Shown: positions 17,284-26,456, counted from the stretch's first letter. The stretch is DNA of 64,000 bases from an uncultured Bacteroidales bacterium (GCA_944326335.1 CALVDM010000006.1:1-64000); one strand, 5' to 3'. A program made the numbers and translations. The notes: a model not told the origin generated them from the letters alone.

Positions 17284-17819
17284 CAGACAATCCCAGGATA
17301 GACAAGGTGCTGTCGTTTCTCGAGGAGCACGGAATGTCTTTCCAGCTGTACAGGCATCCTCCGCTCCCGACCATCGCTGAGGCCCTGAAATACTGGAAGG
17401 ACCTTGACTCCACGCATTGCAAGAATCTGTTTTTCAGGAACCATAAGGGTAACAGACATTATCTCGTGGTGCTCGAGTGCCACAAGGAACTTGACATCCA
17501 CAGCCTGGAGCGCAGCCTGCGCCAGGGCAAACTTTCGTTCGCCTCCGCCGAACGCATGGAAAGGTGTCTCGGGCTGCAGCCGGGGTCGGTGTCTCCTCTC
17601 GGGCTCATCAACGACATGTCCCCAGAGGATGCGGACCCGAAAGAACTGTTCGATAACGGCCACAGGGTCAAGCTTTTTCTGGACATGGACCTGAAAGACG
17701 CCCGGAGGCTGAGTTTCCACCCATGCGACAACACTGCAAGCATCGTGATAGGCAATGCCGACTTCATGCGCTTCCTCGACATCTGGGGCGGAGAATATGA
17801 ATGGATTGACATGGTATGA
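17280..17819 (+). CDS. Prolyl-tRNA editing (YbaK/ProX) domain protein
   Basis: A 179-aa free-standing trans-editing deacylase of the YbaK/ProX superfamily, which removes wrongly attached alanine (or cysteine) from tRNA-Pro. The conserved catalytic-site segment KNLFFRNHKGNRHYLVVL lies at residues ~48-65, and GSVSPLGLIND near 104-114. This looks closest to the ProXp-ala/PrdX subgroup, though which mischarged tRNA it edits is inference. Overlaps lgt and the next gene by four bases each, so all three are translationally coupled. Confidence 0.85.
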   Translation: MTDNPRIDKVLSFLEEHGMSFQLYRHPPLPTIAEALKYWKDLDSTHCKNLFFRNHKGNRHYLVVLECHKELDIHSLERSLRQGKLSFASAERMERCLGLQPGSVSPLGLINDMSPEDADPKELFDNGHRVKLFLDMDLKDARRLSFHPCDNTASIVIGNADFMRFLDIWGGEYEWIDMV

Positions 17820-18589
17820 TAAAGGCAATTTTTTTCGATATAGACGGCACCCTTGTGAGTTTCCGCTCACATGAGATTTCCAGGACCACCATTTCGGCTC
17901 TCCATGAGTTGAGAGCCAGGGGAATAAAGCTTTTCATAGCGAGCGGAAGGCATCGGCTGATAATGGACAATCTGAGCGGATTCCCGTTTGACGGCTATGT
18001 GTGCATGAACGGCTCCCTCGTATTCGACCGCGATGAAATGATATACCTCCATCCTCTCGACCGGGAAGATGCCGCTTCTGTCATGGCTCTTGCGGAGAAG
18101 GATAATATCCCGTGCGTGGTTTTCGCCGAAAGGGAAATCGTGATGAACTGCCTGAACGACACCACGGAGGAGGTGTTCAGAATGATTCATCTTCCGGCCC
18201 CTGAACCGGTCCCGTTCTCAAGGTATTCCGGACGGCAGGTGTGCCAGTTCACCATATTCCTCGACGAGGCGGCCGAAAGGGAGAAGCTCGCCCCGTGCCT
18301 GAAGCATTCGGTCACGGCCAGATGGCATCCAGAGTTTACGGACATCATCCCCGAGGACATATCAAAGGCTGAAGGAATCGGCAGGCTCATATCCCGTTAC
18401 GGAATCGCCCGGGATGAGGTCATGGCTTTCGGGGACGGAGGGAACGATGTGGAGATGCTGGAGTATGCGGGAATCGGCGTGGCTATGGGGAATGCGGTGC
18501 CGCAGGTGCAGGCGCATGCGGATTACGTGACGTCCACTGTCGACGAGGACGGCATAGTGGCTGCCGTCAGGCATTTCGGTCTCCTGTAG
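17816..18589 (+). CDS. Cof-type HAD-IIB phosphatase
   Basis: A 257-aa haloacid dehalogenase-superfamily hydrolase. Motif I FFDIDGTLVSF holds the nucleophile Asp8 and the acid Asp10. Motif II contains FIASGRH. The C-terminal motif IV is VMAFGDGGNDVEML. The large cap between motifs fits subclass IIB (Cof/YkrA). Such enzymes dephosphorylate sugar phosphates, cofactors or nucleotides; the substrate cannot be predicted. Last gene of the lgt operon. Confidence 0.9.
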   Translation: MIKAIFFDIDGTLVSFRSHEISRTTISALHELRARGIKLFIASGRHRLIMDNLSGFPFDGYVCMNGSLVFDRDEMIYLHPLDREDAASVMALAEKDNIPCVVFAEREIVMNCLNDTTEEVFRMIHLPAPEPVPFSRYSGRQVCQFTIFLDEAAEREKLAPCLKHSVTARWHPEFTDIIPEDISKAEGIGRLISRYGIARDEVMAFGDGGNDVEMLEYAGIGVAMGNAVPQVQAHADYVTSTVDEDGIVAAVRHFGLL

Positions 18590-18610
18590 CCTGTGTATAA
18601 ACAAATAAAT

Positions 18611-18859
18611 TCGCATATTTGGCCACTTCGTGTCCACATATAGCTTCCGTTCAGCAAATCAAAATAAACTTTGGTTTGCTCTCACTTATTCGCATATTTG
18701 GCCACTTCGTGTCCACATATAGCTTCCGTTCAGCAAATCAAAATAAACTTTGGTTTGCTCTCACTTATTCGCATATTTGGCCACTTTGTGTCCACATATA
18801 GCTTCCGTTCAGCAAATCAAAATAAACTTTGCTTTGCTCTCACTTATTCGCTATATTTG
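18611..18859. repeat. 79-bp tandem repeat, three copies plus a partial fourth
   Basis: Near-identical units begin at 18611, 18690 and 18769 (exact 79-bp period), with a truncated, diverged fourth beginning at 18848. Each unit contains an 11-bp inverted repeat with one G-T pair (18653-18663 with 18670-18680 in copy 1) and a promoter-like element. This fills the 299-nt gap between the HAD phosphatase and trxA. It is not a CRISPR: there are no spacers. Confidence 0.92.
18828..18859 (+). promoter_or_regulatory. trxA promoter at the end of the tandem repeat
   Basis: TTTG (18828-18831), 20-nt spacer, TATATTTG (18852-18859): an exact Bacteroidota promoter 29 nt before trxA. Upstream repeat units carry the same layout with 19-nt spacing and a one-base weaker -7 box, CATATTTG (18693-18700 and 18772-18779). 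Confidence 0.75.
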
Positions 18860-18888
18860 TAAAGTTTAATTTTTAAAAATAAGATGAT

Positions 18889-19203
18889 ATGGAAAAGATA
18901 GTGAATGATTCCAATATCGCTGAGATATTGAGTTCCGATAAACCGGTCATGATAGACTTTTGGGCTACATGGTGCGGCCCGTGCAGGGCACTTGCCCCGA
19001 CAATCGAGGAAATCGCATCCGAGTATGAAGGCAAGGCTGTCATCGGGAAGTGCAACGTCGACGAGTCTTCCGACACCCCTATGAAATACGGCATCAGGAA
19101 TATCCCTACATTGCTTTTCTTCAAGGGAGGACAGCTCGTGGACAGGCTTGTGGGTGCAGTGCCGAAGAGCGAAATTACATCGAAACTTGATGCCCTGCTT
19201 TAG
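18889..19203 (+). CDS. trxA: Thioredoxin
   Basis: A 104-aa cytosolic thiol-disulfide oxidoreductase. The active site WCGPC is at 28-32 in FWATWCGPCRALAP, and the cis-proline loop is IRNIPTLLFF. No signal peptide, length classical. First gene of a run trxA - outer-membrane barrel - polyprenyl synthase - holB - ricT - trmB. Transcription probably starts from the repeat-embedded promoter just upstream. Confidence 0.95.
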   Translation: MEKIVNDSNIAEILSSDKPVMIDFWATWCGPCRALAPTIEEIASEYEGKAVIGKCNVDESSDTPMKYGIRNIPTLLFFKGGQLVDRLVGAVPKSEITSKLDALL

Positions 19204-19205
19204 CC

Positions 19206-19853
19206 ATGAAGAAGATATTTTCCGCAGCATTTCTCGCCTTGGCTCTCATGTTTGCCGGCATGGCTGATTCGTCGGCCCAGATACGGTACGGAGTCATCGG
19301 CGGTGCCACTTTCTCCAAACTGAGCAACACGGACCTTCTGGGGGAGAACATGACGCAGTATCATGCCGGAGCCACCGTGCAGGTGAAACTCCCTCTCGGT
19401 TTTTCGATACAGCCGTCGCTGATATACAATGTCAAGGGCTCCAAGGTGGGGCTTTCCGATGTCCCTGACTCTCCGCCGGCGGATTTCACTGTCGGATATC
19501 TCGAACTTCCCGTGTCTGTCCAGTGGGGGCCGGATCTGCTCCTGTTCCGCCCTTTCCTTGATGTGACTCCTTTTGTGGGTTACGGTTTGAACAACAAGCT
19601 GTCTTCCGGAGATGTGGTCACAAGGAACAGTTGGTCCGGCAACGGTGTGAGCAGGTGGGAATACGGTCTCGGTGTGGGAATCGGCCTGGAAATCTGGAAA
19701 TTCCAGGTGATAGGAAGGTACAACTGGAATTTCGGTTCACTGGTCAATTTCAAGGAGGACCTCGAAAGCGGCGGTGCTTTTGACGCTGTGAAGAATTCTT
19801 TCGGAAGGGCGAATTTCGGAGGTTTCACGCTGACGGCGGCATTCCTGTTCTGA
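19206..19853 (+). CDS. Outer-membrane beta-barrel protein (PorT-like)
   Basis: A 215-aa exported protein starting two bases after the trxA stop. Signal peptide MKKIFSAAFLALALMFAGMADSSAQ split by an Ala-rich core and cleaved near SSAQ-IRYG. The mature part has alternating strands (RYGVIGGATFSKL, IQPSLIYNVKG, EYGLGVGIGLEIWKF) and ends in aromatic AAFLF, as in eight-stranded outer-membrane barrels of the PorT/OmpA-like type. Specific function unknown. Confidence 0.75.
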   Translation: MKKIFSAAFLALALMFAGMADSSAQIRYGVIGGATFSKLSNTDLLGENMTQYHAGATVQVKLPLGFSIQPSLIYNVKGSKVGLSDVPDSPPADFTVGYLELPVSVQWGPDLLLFRPFLDVTPFVGYGLNNKLSSGDVVTRNSWSGNGVSRWEYGLGVGIGLEIWKFQVIGRYNWNFGSLVNFKEDLESGGAFDAVKNSFGRANFGGFTLTAAFLF

Positions 19854-19865
19854 CGGGAGGCGAAG

Positions 19866-20849
19866 ATGGACATAGGCAGACTCAAGGAATTTTGCGGCGA
19901 AGACTGGAAGAGGGTCAATGACAGGATTTCCAACGCTCTGAAAAGCGACATAGTCCTGCTGGACAGTACCAACAGGATGATTTTGTCCCATTCCGGCAAG
20001 CAGCTTCGCCCTCTCTTGTCACTTCTGGTCGCCAGGGCATGCTGCGACGGCTCCATCCCTGAGGACAGCATCAGAGTTGCATCTGCGGCAGAATTGCTGC
20101 ATAATGCAACTCTTCTTCATGACGATGTCGCCGATGAAAGCGACTGCAGAAGGGGTGAACCTACGATAAACAGCCTCATGGGCCCGTCGGTCTCTGTCCT
20201 TGTCGGGGATTACTGGCTCGTTTCGGCCATGAACGAGATACAGTCAGCCGAGCACTTCGGACCGAGGCTCATATCCATTTTCTCGAGGACCCTAACTCAT
20301 CTGGCGGAAGGGGAGATGCTTCAGCTGCAGAAGGCGCAGAACGGGGACACTGACGAGGCCGACTATCTGAGGATAATATATTGCAAGACCGCTTCGCTTT
20401 TCGAGGCGGCTGCCATTGCCGCTGCCATATCGGTCAATGCTCCCAAGGAGGTGGAGGAAGCCGTGGGCAGGTATGCGGTTTCCCTGGGGCTCGCTTTCCA
20501 GATAAGGGACGACATGTTCGATTATTCGTCCGGTTCGGGAATCGGGAAGCCTGTCGGGGTGGATATTCTCGAGCAGAAGATAACGATGCCTCTGATAGGT
20601 GCTTTCAGAAACTCCACCGGACAGGAGGAAGCCGAGGTGAGACGGCAGATAGGCCAGATACATGAGCACCCTGAATATGCCGGCCGGATACTCGCCTTCG
20701 TGAGGGAAAAGGACGGGATAAGCTATGCCGGCAAGCGTATAGACGATTATGTGTCAGCCGCCGTGGACGCAGTTTCCATGCTTCCGGAAACCCAGGCATC
20801 TTCTTATCTGAAGGAGATGGCATATTATGTCGCAAAAAGGAAAATCTGA
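19866..20849 (+). CDS. ispB: Polyprenyl (octaprenyl/nonaprenyl) diphosphate synthase
   Basis: A trans-prenyltransferase making the long isoprenoid chain, here most likely for menaquinone. The first Asp-rich motif DDVAD is at 86-90 (LLHDDVADESD) and the second DDMFD is in FQIRDDMFDYSSG. GKQLRPLLSLL near residue 44 is the conserved diphosphate-binding GKxxRP-like site. 327 aa is normal. Product chain length cannot be assigned. Its stop overlaps the holB start by one base. Confidence 0.88.
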   Translation: MDIGRLKEFCGEDWKRVNDRISNALKSDIVLLDSTNRMILSHSGKQLRPLLSLLVARACCDGSIPEDSIRVASAAELLHNATLLHDDVADESDCRRGEPTINSLMGPSVSVLVGDYWLVSAMNEIQSAEHFGPRLISIFSRTLTHLAEGEMLQLQKAQNGDTDEADYLRIIYCKTASLFEAAAIAAAISVNAPKEVEEAVGRYAVSLGLAFQIRDDMFDYSSGSGIGKPVGVDILEQKITMPLIGAFRNSTGQEEAEVRRQIGQIHEHPEYAGRILAFVREKDGISYAGKRIDDYVSAAVDAVSMLPETQASSYLKEMAYYVAKRKI

Positions 20850-21976
20850 TGAGATTCGCGGACATACCTGGAAATGATGAGCTGAAGAAGGTTCTGGTGT
20901 CTATGGCTGACTCCGGAAAAATTCCGCACGCGCTTCTCCTGTACGAGAATGAGGGCTGCGGAGCCCTGGCTCTGGCGTTGGCATATATCCAGTATCTGAA
21001 CTGCTCCGAAAGAGCCGGCGGGGATTCCTGCGGTGAATGCCCGTCGTGCAGGAGGATGTCCGCCCTCGTGCATCCGGACACCTATTTTGTCTTTCCCGTG
21101 AACGCGAGCAGGAAGACAGATGTGAAGAAACCGGTCTCCGAGTCGTTCCTCGGGATATGGCGGGAGCTGGCCCTGTCCAACCCCTATTTCCTCGAGTCCG
21201 GGCTGTACGAGGCCCTCGGCATCGAAGACAAGTCCGGAGCGATAGCGATAGCGGAGGCGAAATACATACTTGAAAAGCTTTCGCTCTCTTCCGTGGAGAA
21301 CGGTTACAAGACTGTCCTGATGTGGCTTCCGGAAAAGATGAACCAGGAGACAGCCAACAAGTTGCTGAAGGTGGTGGAGGAGCCGCCGGAGAAGTCCATG
21401 TTCATATTCATCACGCACAATCCGGACAGGGTTCTTCAGACCGTCTTCTCGCGTTGCCAGAGCTACCGTGTGATGCCGCTTCCTGCTGACGTGGTGGCTT
21501 CTGTCCTGACATCCCGTTTCGGAAAGGAGCCGGAAGAGGCAGCCAGACAGGCCGCACTTGCCGGGGGAAGTGTGGGTGTGGCATTGAATTCCATGGGGGA
21601 GAGGGCTGAATACGGGGAGTTCCGTTCCATTTTCGAGGAACTGCTCAAGGGGATTGCCTCCAGAGATCTTTATGCGGTCCTCGGCTCGGCGGACAGGATG
21701 ACGGCAATCGACTCCAAGGAAAAGCAGAAAGGTTTTTGTATATTTGCGGGAGAGTGCATCAGGAAAATATATCTTTGCCAGACTGGAATGCAGGATATGG
21801 CCGCCGCTCCCGAGGATGAGATGGAGTTCTTCTCCCGGATTGCCGGAGCGGCCGGCAGGGCATTCTGCAGCAAGTCTATAGCCCTGATAGACCGCTCTGT
21901 CATGCTTCTTGAGCGCAATGTGAACCAGAAGATGGTGTTCTGCGACCTTGCGGGGCAGATGTTCTTAAATTTTTGA
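20849..21976 (+). CDS. holB: DNA polymerase III delta' subunit
   Basis: A 375-aa clamp-loader subunit of the AAA+ fold. The start is IPGNDELKKVLVSMADSGKIPHALLL. The P-loop position reads NEGCGALALA rather than GxxGxGKT, as expected because delta' does not hydrolyse ATP. A four-cysteine zinc cluster is visible: the last three are in CGECPSCRRM. The SRC motif appears as VFSRCQSYRV. It follows ispB with a one-base overlap and precedes ricT by four bases, the holB-ricT order common in Bacteroidota. Confidence 0.88.
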   Translation: MRFADIPGNDELKKVLVSMADSGKIPHALLLYENEGCGALALALAYIQYLNCSERAGGDSCGECPSCRRMSALVHPDTYFVFPVNASRKTDVKKPVSESFLGIWRELALSNPYFLESGLYEALGIEDKSGAIAIAEAKYILEKLSLSSVENGYKTVLMWLPEKMNQETANKLLKVVEEPPEKSMFIFITHNPDRVLQTVFSRCQSYRVMPLPADVVASVLTSRFGKEPEEAARQAALAGGSVGVALNSMGERAEYGEFRSIFEELLKGIASRDLYAVLGSADRMTAIDSKEKQKGFCIFAGECIRKIYLCQTGMQDMAAAPEDEMEFFSRIAGAAGRAFCSKSIALIDRSVMLLERNVNQKMVFCDLAGQMFLNF

Positions 21977-21980
21977 GGTT

Positions 21981-23150
21981 ATGGAAGGTTTTGACAGCAA
22001 CGAGATAAAACAATACGACTGTTCAAGGGGATGTATCGTGGAGAGGACCGACGAAGGAGTGCTAAAATGCTCCTACCGTCAGGGATGCTGCAAACTCGAA
22101 GTCTATGACTGGCTTCCGGGAGTGGTCCAGGAAAAGTACAGGAATTATTTCGAGGTGCGTTTCAAGAACACGAGGAAAGGCATATACGTGAATGCGTCCG
22201 GCCAGACGGTCAAGATGGGGGACATGGTCATCGTCGAGGCCGTGAACGGACATGACCTCGGCATAGTCACCCTGGAGGGGCCGGTGGTGGCCAGGCAGAT
22301 GATATGCAAGAAGATAGACCCGGAAACCGCAACCTTCAAGCGTATATACCGCAAGGCCAAGCTCTTCGACATAGAGAAATGGCAGGAGTCGATTGCGAAG
22401 GAGCATGAGACGATGATTCGTGCAAGGCAGATTGCCGCCGAACTCGGCCTCGAGATGAAAATCGGGGATGTGGAGTACCAGGGAGACGGGACCAAGGCCA
22501 TCTTCTACTATATTGCAGACGGCAGGGTGGATTTCCGCCAGCTGATAAAGGTATTCGCAGAGGAGTTCCGTATAAGGATAGAGATGAAGCAGATAGGCGC
22601 GCGTCAGGAGGCCGGGCTCATCGGGGGCCTCGGGGTCTGTGGCCGCGAATTGTGCTGCTCGAACTACATCTCGTCCTTCCAGTCCATAACGACGGCGTCC
22701 GCAAAATGCCAGGACCTTTCCCTGAATCCGCAGAAACTTGCGGGGCAGTGCGGGAAACTCAAATGCTGCCTGAACTACGAGACGGCTAACTATATCGATG
22801 CCCAGTCGAGGATTCCGAAGCTGAGCGGACCGCTCGAATTCCAGGACGGCCTCGCATACCTGATGAAGACGGATATCCTCAGGGAAGTGATGTATTTTTC
22901 ATACGATTCCGGCAGTTTCGCCAATCTCTACCCTCTTGCCGCCTCTGAAGTCTCCGAGATTGTCAGGATGAACAGGCGCGGGGAAAAGCCGGAGTCCCTC
23001 AAGAGCGAACCGGAGCCTGCCAACCTTGAATTTGTGACTGCAGTAGGCGACGACAGCATCACGAGATTCGACGAGGCGAGGAAGAAGAAACGTAAAAACG
23101 GCAGGAACAGGTCCGGAGGCTACCACAGGAACAAACCGAAACAAAAGTAG
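21981..23150 (+). CDS. ricT: PSP1-domain protein RicT (YaaT-like)
   Basis: A 389-aa protein of the PSP1/RicT family. In Bacillus subtilis RicT belongs to a Fe-S-containing complex that assists RNA processing. The PSP1 C-terminal core is clear: RIEMKQIGARQEAGLIGGLGVCGREL split at the GGLG turn, followed by CCSNYI and the conserved KLKCCLNYE cysteines. The last ~30 residues are Lys/Arg/Asn-rich and probably disordered. Function in Bacteroidota, which lack the Bacillus partners, is unproven. Confidence 0.87.
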   Translation: MEGFDSNEIKQYDCSRGCIVERTDEGVLKCSYRQGCCKLEVYDWLPGVVQEKYRNYFEVRFKNTRKGIYVNASGQTVKMGDMVIVEAVNGHDLGIVTLEGPVVARQMICKKIDPETATFKRIYRKAKLFDIEKWQESIAKEHETMIRARQIAAELGLEMKIGDVEYQGDGTKAIFYYIADGRVDFRQLIKVFAEEFRIRIEMKQIGARQEAGLIGGLGVCGRELCCSNYISSFQSITTASAKCQDLSLNPQKLAGQCGKLKCCLNYETANYIDAQSRIPKLSGPLEFQDGLAYLMKTDILREVMYFSYDSGSFANLYPLAASEVSEIVRMNRRGEKPESLKSEPEPANLEFVTAVGDDSITRFDEARKKKRKNGRNRSGGYHRNKPKQK

Positions 23151-23159
23151 TTTTTTCTC

Positions 23160-23921
23160 ATGGGAAAGGACAAGCTCAGGAAATTCAAGGAGAACGAGAC
23201 GTTCACCTGTCTCGTGCAGCCGGCCACATCCGAAGTCCTCGGACATGACCATCCTCTCAAAGGACATTGGAACAGCGATTTTTTCCATAACGACAAGCCT
23301 GTAGTGGTGGAGCTCGGTTGCGGCAAGGGTGAATATACGATAGACCTTGCCCTCAGGAATCCGGATTTCAACTACATAGGGGTGGACATAAAGGGTGCAC
23401 GTCTCTGGAAAGGGGCGAAATTCGCCGAGGAGAACAGGCTTCCGAATGTGGGGTTTCTGCGTACAAGGATAGAATTCATAGAATCCATGTTCGCTCCGGG
23501 GGAGGTGTCTGAAATCTGGATAACCTTCGCGGACCCTCAGATAGGCCGGGAAAAGAAACGTCTGACGTCTCCACTGTTCATGGCAAGATACAGGAATTTC
23601 CTGAAGAAGGGGGGCATAGTGCATCTGAAGACGGACAGCGGCTACCTGCATGCCTATTCGAAGGCGATGGCGAAGCAGAACGGGCTTGAGATACTTGCAG
23701 ATGCTGTTGACATCTACGGAGCCGACAGGGAAAGGCTGTATGCCAGCCAGATAATGTCGGTGTGCGGGAAGGATGCCGTGGACGCGCTTTTCCAGGTGCA
23801 GACCTTCTACGAGCAGCAGTATCTTGCTCAGGGCATCCCTATCACATATCTTGCATTCATCGCCGACCACGAAGGTCCGTATGTCAGTCCCGACTGGGAG
23901 CCTGACCGTTGGGAACGTTGA
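23160..23921 (+). CDS. trmB: tRNA (guanine-N7-)-methyltransferase
   Basis: Methylates G46 in the variable loop of tRNAs using S-adenosylmethionine. The SAM motif is VVELGCGKGEYTIDLA near residues 44-59, the family motif ITFADPQIGREKKR is present, and the substrate region HLKTDSGYLHAY follows. 253 aa is normal, with a short N-terminal extension. Its last 38 nt overlap, tail to tail, the 3' end of miaA on the other strand. Both enzymes modify tRNA. Confidence 0.9.
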   Translation: MGKDKLRKFKENETFTCLVQPATSEVLGHDHPLKGHWNSDFFHNDKPVVVELGCGKGEYTIDLALRNPDFNYIGVDIKGARLWKGAKFAEENRLPNVGFLRTRIEFIESMFAPGEVSEIWITFADPQIGREKKRLTSPLFMARYRNFLKKGGIVHLKTDSGYLHAYSKAMAKQNGLEILADAVDIYGADRERLYASQIMSVCGKDAVDALFQVQTFYEQQYLAQGIPITYLAFIADHEGPYVSPDWEPDRWER

Positions 23922-24903
23922 CCCAGTGTATCTTCACCCCTTTCCGTTCCATGCCTCTGAACCATGTCATCTGTCTTTTTGCGAACTGATGGATGGCAAT
24001 GGCGAGCAGGTGGCGCATCTCTTCATACGAGAGCACGCCTGTCAGGTGCAATGTGACGAATTTGTATTCCAGTCCGTAGTATATCAGATCTTCTGCAGAC
24101 AGCCCGGAGGCGAGCAGACGCCTCACTTCGTCTACCAGACCGTCTTCAAGTCTCGCGTCGAGCCTCCTGTCTATGCGGCGGTTGCGTTCCTCGCGGCTCA
24201 CGAGTGTGCCTATGAAAAAGGTCTTCTTTGGCAGGCATGAGGTGCGGGACACAGGATGCGAAGCCTCGTATGTTGCGATTTCTATGGCTCTTATGAGCCG
24301 TTTCCTCGTGTCGTAGTCCGTGCTGTTGTGCAGCTTCTTCAGGGATGCGAGCCTCCGGATGAGCGTCTCGGTGTCCAGCTGTTCGAGTTCTTCCCTCAGA
24401 CGCTGGTCCGCAGGGACATCCGGCAGGGAATAGCCCAGGGTGGCAGCTTCGATGTAAAGTCCAGACCCGCCGCAGAGCACGGGTATGTTCCCCCGGCTCC
24501 TGATGTCGTTCCAGGCTTTCTCGAAATCTCTCTGGTATTCGTAGATGTTGTATTTCGTGCCGGCATCGGCTATGTCTATGAGGTGATATGGAATGTCTCC
24601 GTACTCATCAAGGTCCTTGCCTGTCCCTATGTCCATGCCGCGGTAGACCTGTCTCGAATCTCCTGATATGATTTCAGCCCTTGTCCCGGACGGGATGGAG
24701 CCGTTTTCCGACATCTTCCCTATTTCCTTGGCCATGCTGACAGCAAGGCCTGTCTTTCCTGATGCAGTCGGCCCGAGGATGCAGATGAGGTCGTATTCCC
24801 CGTCAAGATATTGCCGGACAACGTGTCCTGTATCCACGTTTTCAGCTTCCGGCAGTTCTGCCATAGGCGGAACCCCTTTGTCAGGTATGTATTTTGCTTT
24901 CAT
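23884..24903 (-). CDS. miaA: tRNA dimethylallyltransferase
   Basis: Adds a dimethylallyl group to A37 of tRNAs that read UNN codons. P-loop GPTASGKT at 44-51, the DSRQVYRGMDIGTGKD tRNA-binding motif, and the FIGTLVSREERNRRIDRRLDARL region are all visible. The start at 24903 was chosen because a clear minus-strand promoter (24926-24933) lies just upstream; a second Met 13 codons downstream is also possible. At 339 aa it is slightly longer than usual, with a longer N-terminus. A much longer reading frame extending upstream is not credible because it crosses the promoter and smpB. Confidence 0.92.
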   Translation of the reverse strand: MKAKYIPDKGVPPMAELPEAENVDTGHVVRQYLDGEYDLICILGPTASGKTGLAVSMAKEIGKMSENGSIPSGTRAEIISGDSRQVYRGMDIGTGKDLDEYGDIPYHLIDIADAGTKYNIYEYQRDFEKAWNDIRSRGNIPVLCGGSGLYIEAATLGYSLPDVPADQRLREELEQLDTETLIRRLASLKKLHNSTDYDTRKRLIRAIEIATYEASHPVSRTSCLPKKTFFIGTLVSREERNRRIDRRLDARLEDGLVDEVRRLLASGLSAEDLIYYGLEYKFVTLHLTGVLSYEEMRHLLAIAIHQFAKRQMTWFRGMERKGVKIHWVNVPNGQAPSRD

Positions 24904-24925
24904 GGGCACCCTCGGATTCTTGCGG

Positions 24926-24933
24926 CAAAAATA
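24926..24933 (-). promoter_or_regulatory. miaA promoter -7 element
   Basis: Reads TATTTTTG on the minus strand, with TTTG 21 nt upstream (24955-24958). It leaves a leader of about 15 nt before the miaA start. Confidence 0.65.
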
Positions 24934-24966
24934 AGAAACTATCTTCAAAAATTTCAAAACTGTTTC

Positions 24967-24974
24967 TAAATTTG
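24967..24974 (+). promoter_or_regulatory. smpB promoter -7 element
   Basis: TAAATTTG matches TAnnTTTG, 25 nt before smpB. It overlaps the upstream region of the divergent miaA promoter, so the two may interfere or be jointly regulated. Confidence 0.55.
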
Positions 24975-24999
24975 TGCCCACAGGAACAGAGGAGAAGTT

Positions 25000-25449
25000 A
25001 TGCCGAAGGCGAAAAGCAAAGTGGAGATAAAGAACAGGAGGGCCTCGTTCGACTATGAGTTCATAGAGACGTACGTCGCCGGAATCGTCCTGACAGGTAC
25101 CGAGATAAAATCGATACGTGCCGGGAAGGCTTCCCTTGTGGACGGGTTCTGCTATTTCAACAATGGCGAACTGTATGTCAAGAACATGAATGTGGCCGAA
25201 TATCATTGGGGCAGCTGGGGAAAGCACGACCCGAGGCGGGAGCGCAAGCTCCTGCTGAAGAAAAAGGAGCTCGGCAGACTGCAGCGGGCGGTCAAGGAGA
25301 AGGGGCTGACGATAGTGGCGGTGAAACTGTTCGTGGCAGACAACGGCTATGCCAAGTTGCTGATAGCCCTGGCAAGAGGAAAGAAGGAATACGACAAGAG
25401 GCAGTCGATAAAGGAAAAGGACCTCAGGAGAGAAATGGAAAGATATTAA
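25000..25449 (+). CDS. smpB: SsrA-binding protein SmpB
   Basis: A 149-aa partner of tmRNA in rescue of stalled ribosomes. The OB-fold core is typical: [24 protein letters not shown] split over strands, then [17 protein letters not shown] and [11 protein letters not shown]. The basic C-terminal tail ([22 protein letters not shown]), which reads into the mRNA channel, is complete. 13 nt before pfkA on the same strand. Confidence 0.95.
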   Translation: MPKAKSKVEIKNRRASFDYEFIETYVAGIVLTGTEIKSIRAGKASLVDGFCYFNNGELYVKNMNVAEYHWGSWGKHDPRRERKLLLKKKELGRLQRAVKEKGLTIVAVKLFVADNGYAKLLIALARGKKEYDKRQSIKEKDLRREMERY

Positions 25450-25462
25450 TGCAGCATAAATT

Positions 25463-26452
25463 ATGGCAAGGAAAATTTCAACTATCGGGATTCTTACATC
25501 AGGGGGAGACGCCCCTGGCATGAATGCGGCCATCAGAGCCGTGACCCGTGCAGCTATATATAACGGTTGGAAGGTCATGGGTATCTACAGAGGGTACGAA
25601 GGACTGATAAACAACGAGATAAAGGAACTTACGACAGAAAGTGTCAGCAGCACCATCCAGAGGGGCGGCACCATACTCAAGACGGCCAGGTCGGCCGAGT
25701 TCATGACCGAGGAAGGCCGTGCGAAGGCATACGAGAACCTTGTTGCCAACAATATCGACGCACTTGTGGTGATAGGAGGGAACGGCTCGCTTGCCGGTGC
25801 CCAGGCTCTGGCTCAGGAGCATGACATCGCATGTGTCGGCCTTCCGGGGACTATCGACAACGACCTGTACGGCACCGACTCCACTATTGGGTATGACACA
25901 GCCCTCAACACCATTGTGGAGTGTGTGGACAAGATAAGGGACACGGCGACCTCGCATGACCGCATCTTCTTCGTCGAGGTGATGGGCCGTGACGCAGGCT
26001 TCCTCGCCCAGAACAGTGCGATTGCCGCCGGGGCGGAGGCTGCCATAATTCCGGAAGACCAGACCGACATCGACCAGCTGGAGCAGTTCATCAGCAGGGG
26101 AGTGCGAAAGAGCAAGAACAGCAGCATCGTGATAGTCTCCGAGGCCTCGAAGGACGGGGTCGGCGGTGCCATGCATTATGCACAGAGGGTCAGGAACGAG
26201 TATCCTCAGTATGATGTGCGCGTAACCATTCTCGGACATCTGCAGAGGGGAGGCAAGCCGAGTGCGTTCGACAGGATTCTTGCCAGCCGCCTCGGGGCAG
26301 CCAGCATAGATGCGTTGCTTGAAGGCCAGCGGAACGTGATGATAGGCATCTCGAACGACCAGATAGTCTATGTGCCGTTCTCCAGGGCCATCAAGAAAGA
26401 CAAACCTATCGACAAGGAGCTTATCAACGTCCTGAACGTGCTGTCCATCTGA
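25463..26452 (+). CDS. pfkA: ATP-dependent 6-phosphofructokinase
   Basis: Phosphorylates fructose 6-phosphate to the 1,6-bisphosphate, the committed step of glycolysis. The N-terminal ATP site is [17 protein letters not shown] (9-25), the catalytic segment is [20 protein letters not shown], and fructose-6-phosphate residues occur in [11 protein letters not shown] and [15 protein letters not shown]. The Gly at the GGD motif and 329-aa size fit the ATP-dependent group A enzymes rather than the longer pyrophosphate type. Ends four bases from the convergent fadD-like gene. Confidence 0.94.
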   Translation: MARKISTIGILTSGGDAPGMNAAIRAVTRAAIYNGWKVMGIYRGYEGLINNEIKELTTESVSSTIQRGGTILKTARSAEFMTEEGRAKAYENLVANNIDALVVIGGNGSLAGAQALAQEHDIACVGLPGTIDNDLYGTDSTIGYDTALNTIVECVDKIRDTATSHDRIFFVEVMGRDAGFLAQNSAIAAGAEAAIIPEDQTDIDQLEQFISRGVRKSKNSSIVIVSEASKDGVGGAMHYAQRVRNEYPQYDVRVTILGHLQRGGKPSAFDRILASRLGAASIDALLEGQRNVMIGISNDQIVYVPFSRAIKKDKPIDKELINVLNVLSI

Positions 26453-26456
26453 CGGC

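Noticed and set aside
18611..18859. Possible CRISPR array
   Set aside because: The units are directly adjacent with no unique spacers, and no cas genes are in the window.
18619..18862. Overlapping 60-63-aa reading frames
   Set aside because: They are made by the 79-bp tandem repeat, contain the same peptide repeatedly and overlap promoter elements; there is no reason to think they are translated.
24904..25578. N-terminal extension of MiaA
   Set aside because: It would cross the miaA promoter and run antisense through smpB.
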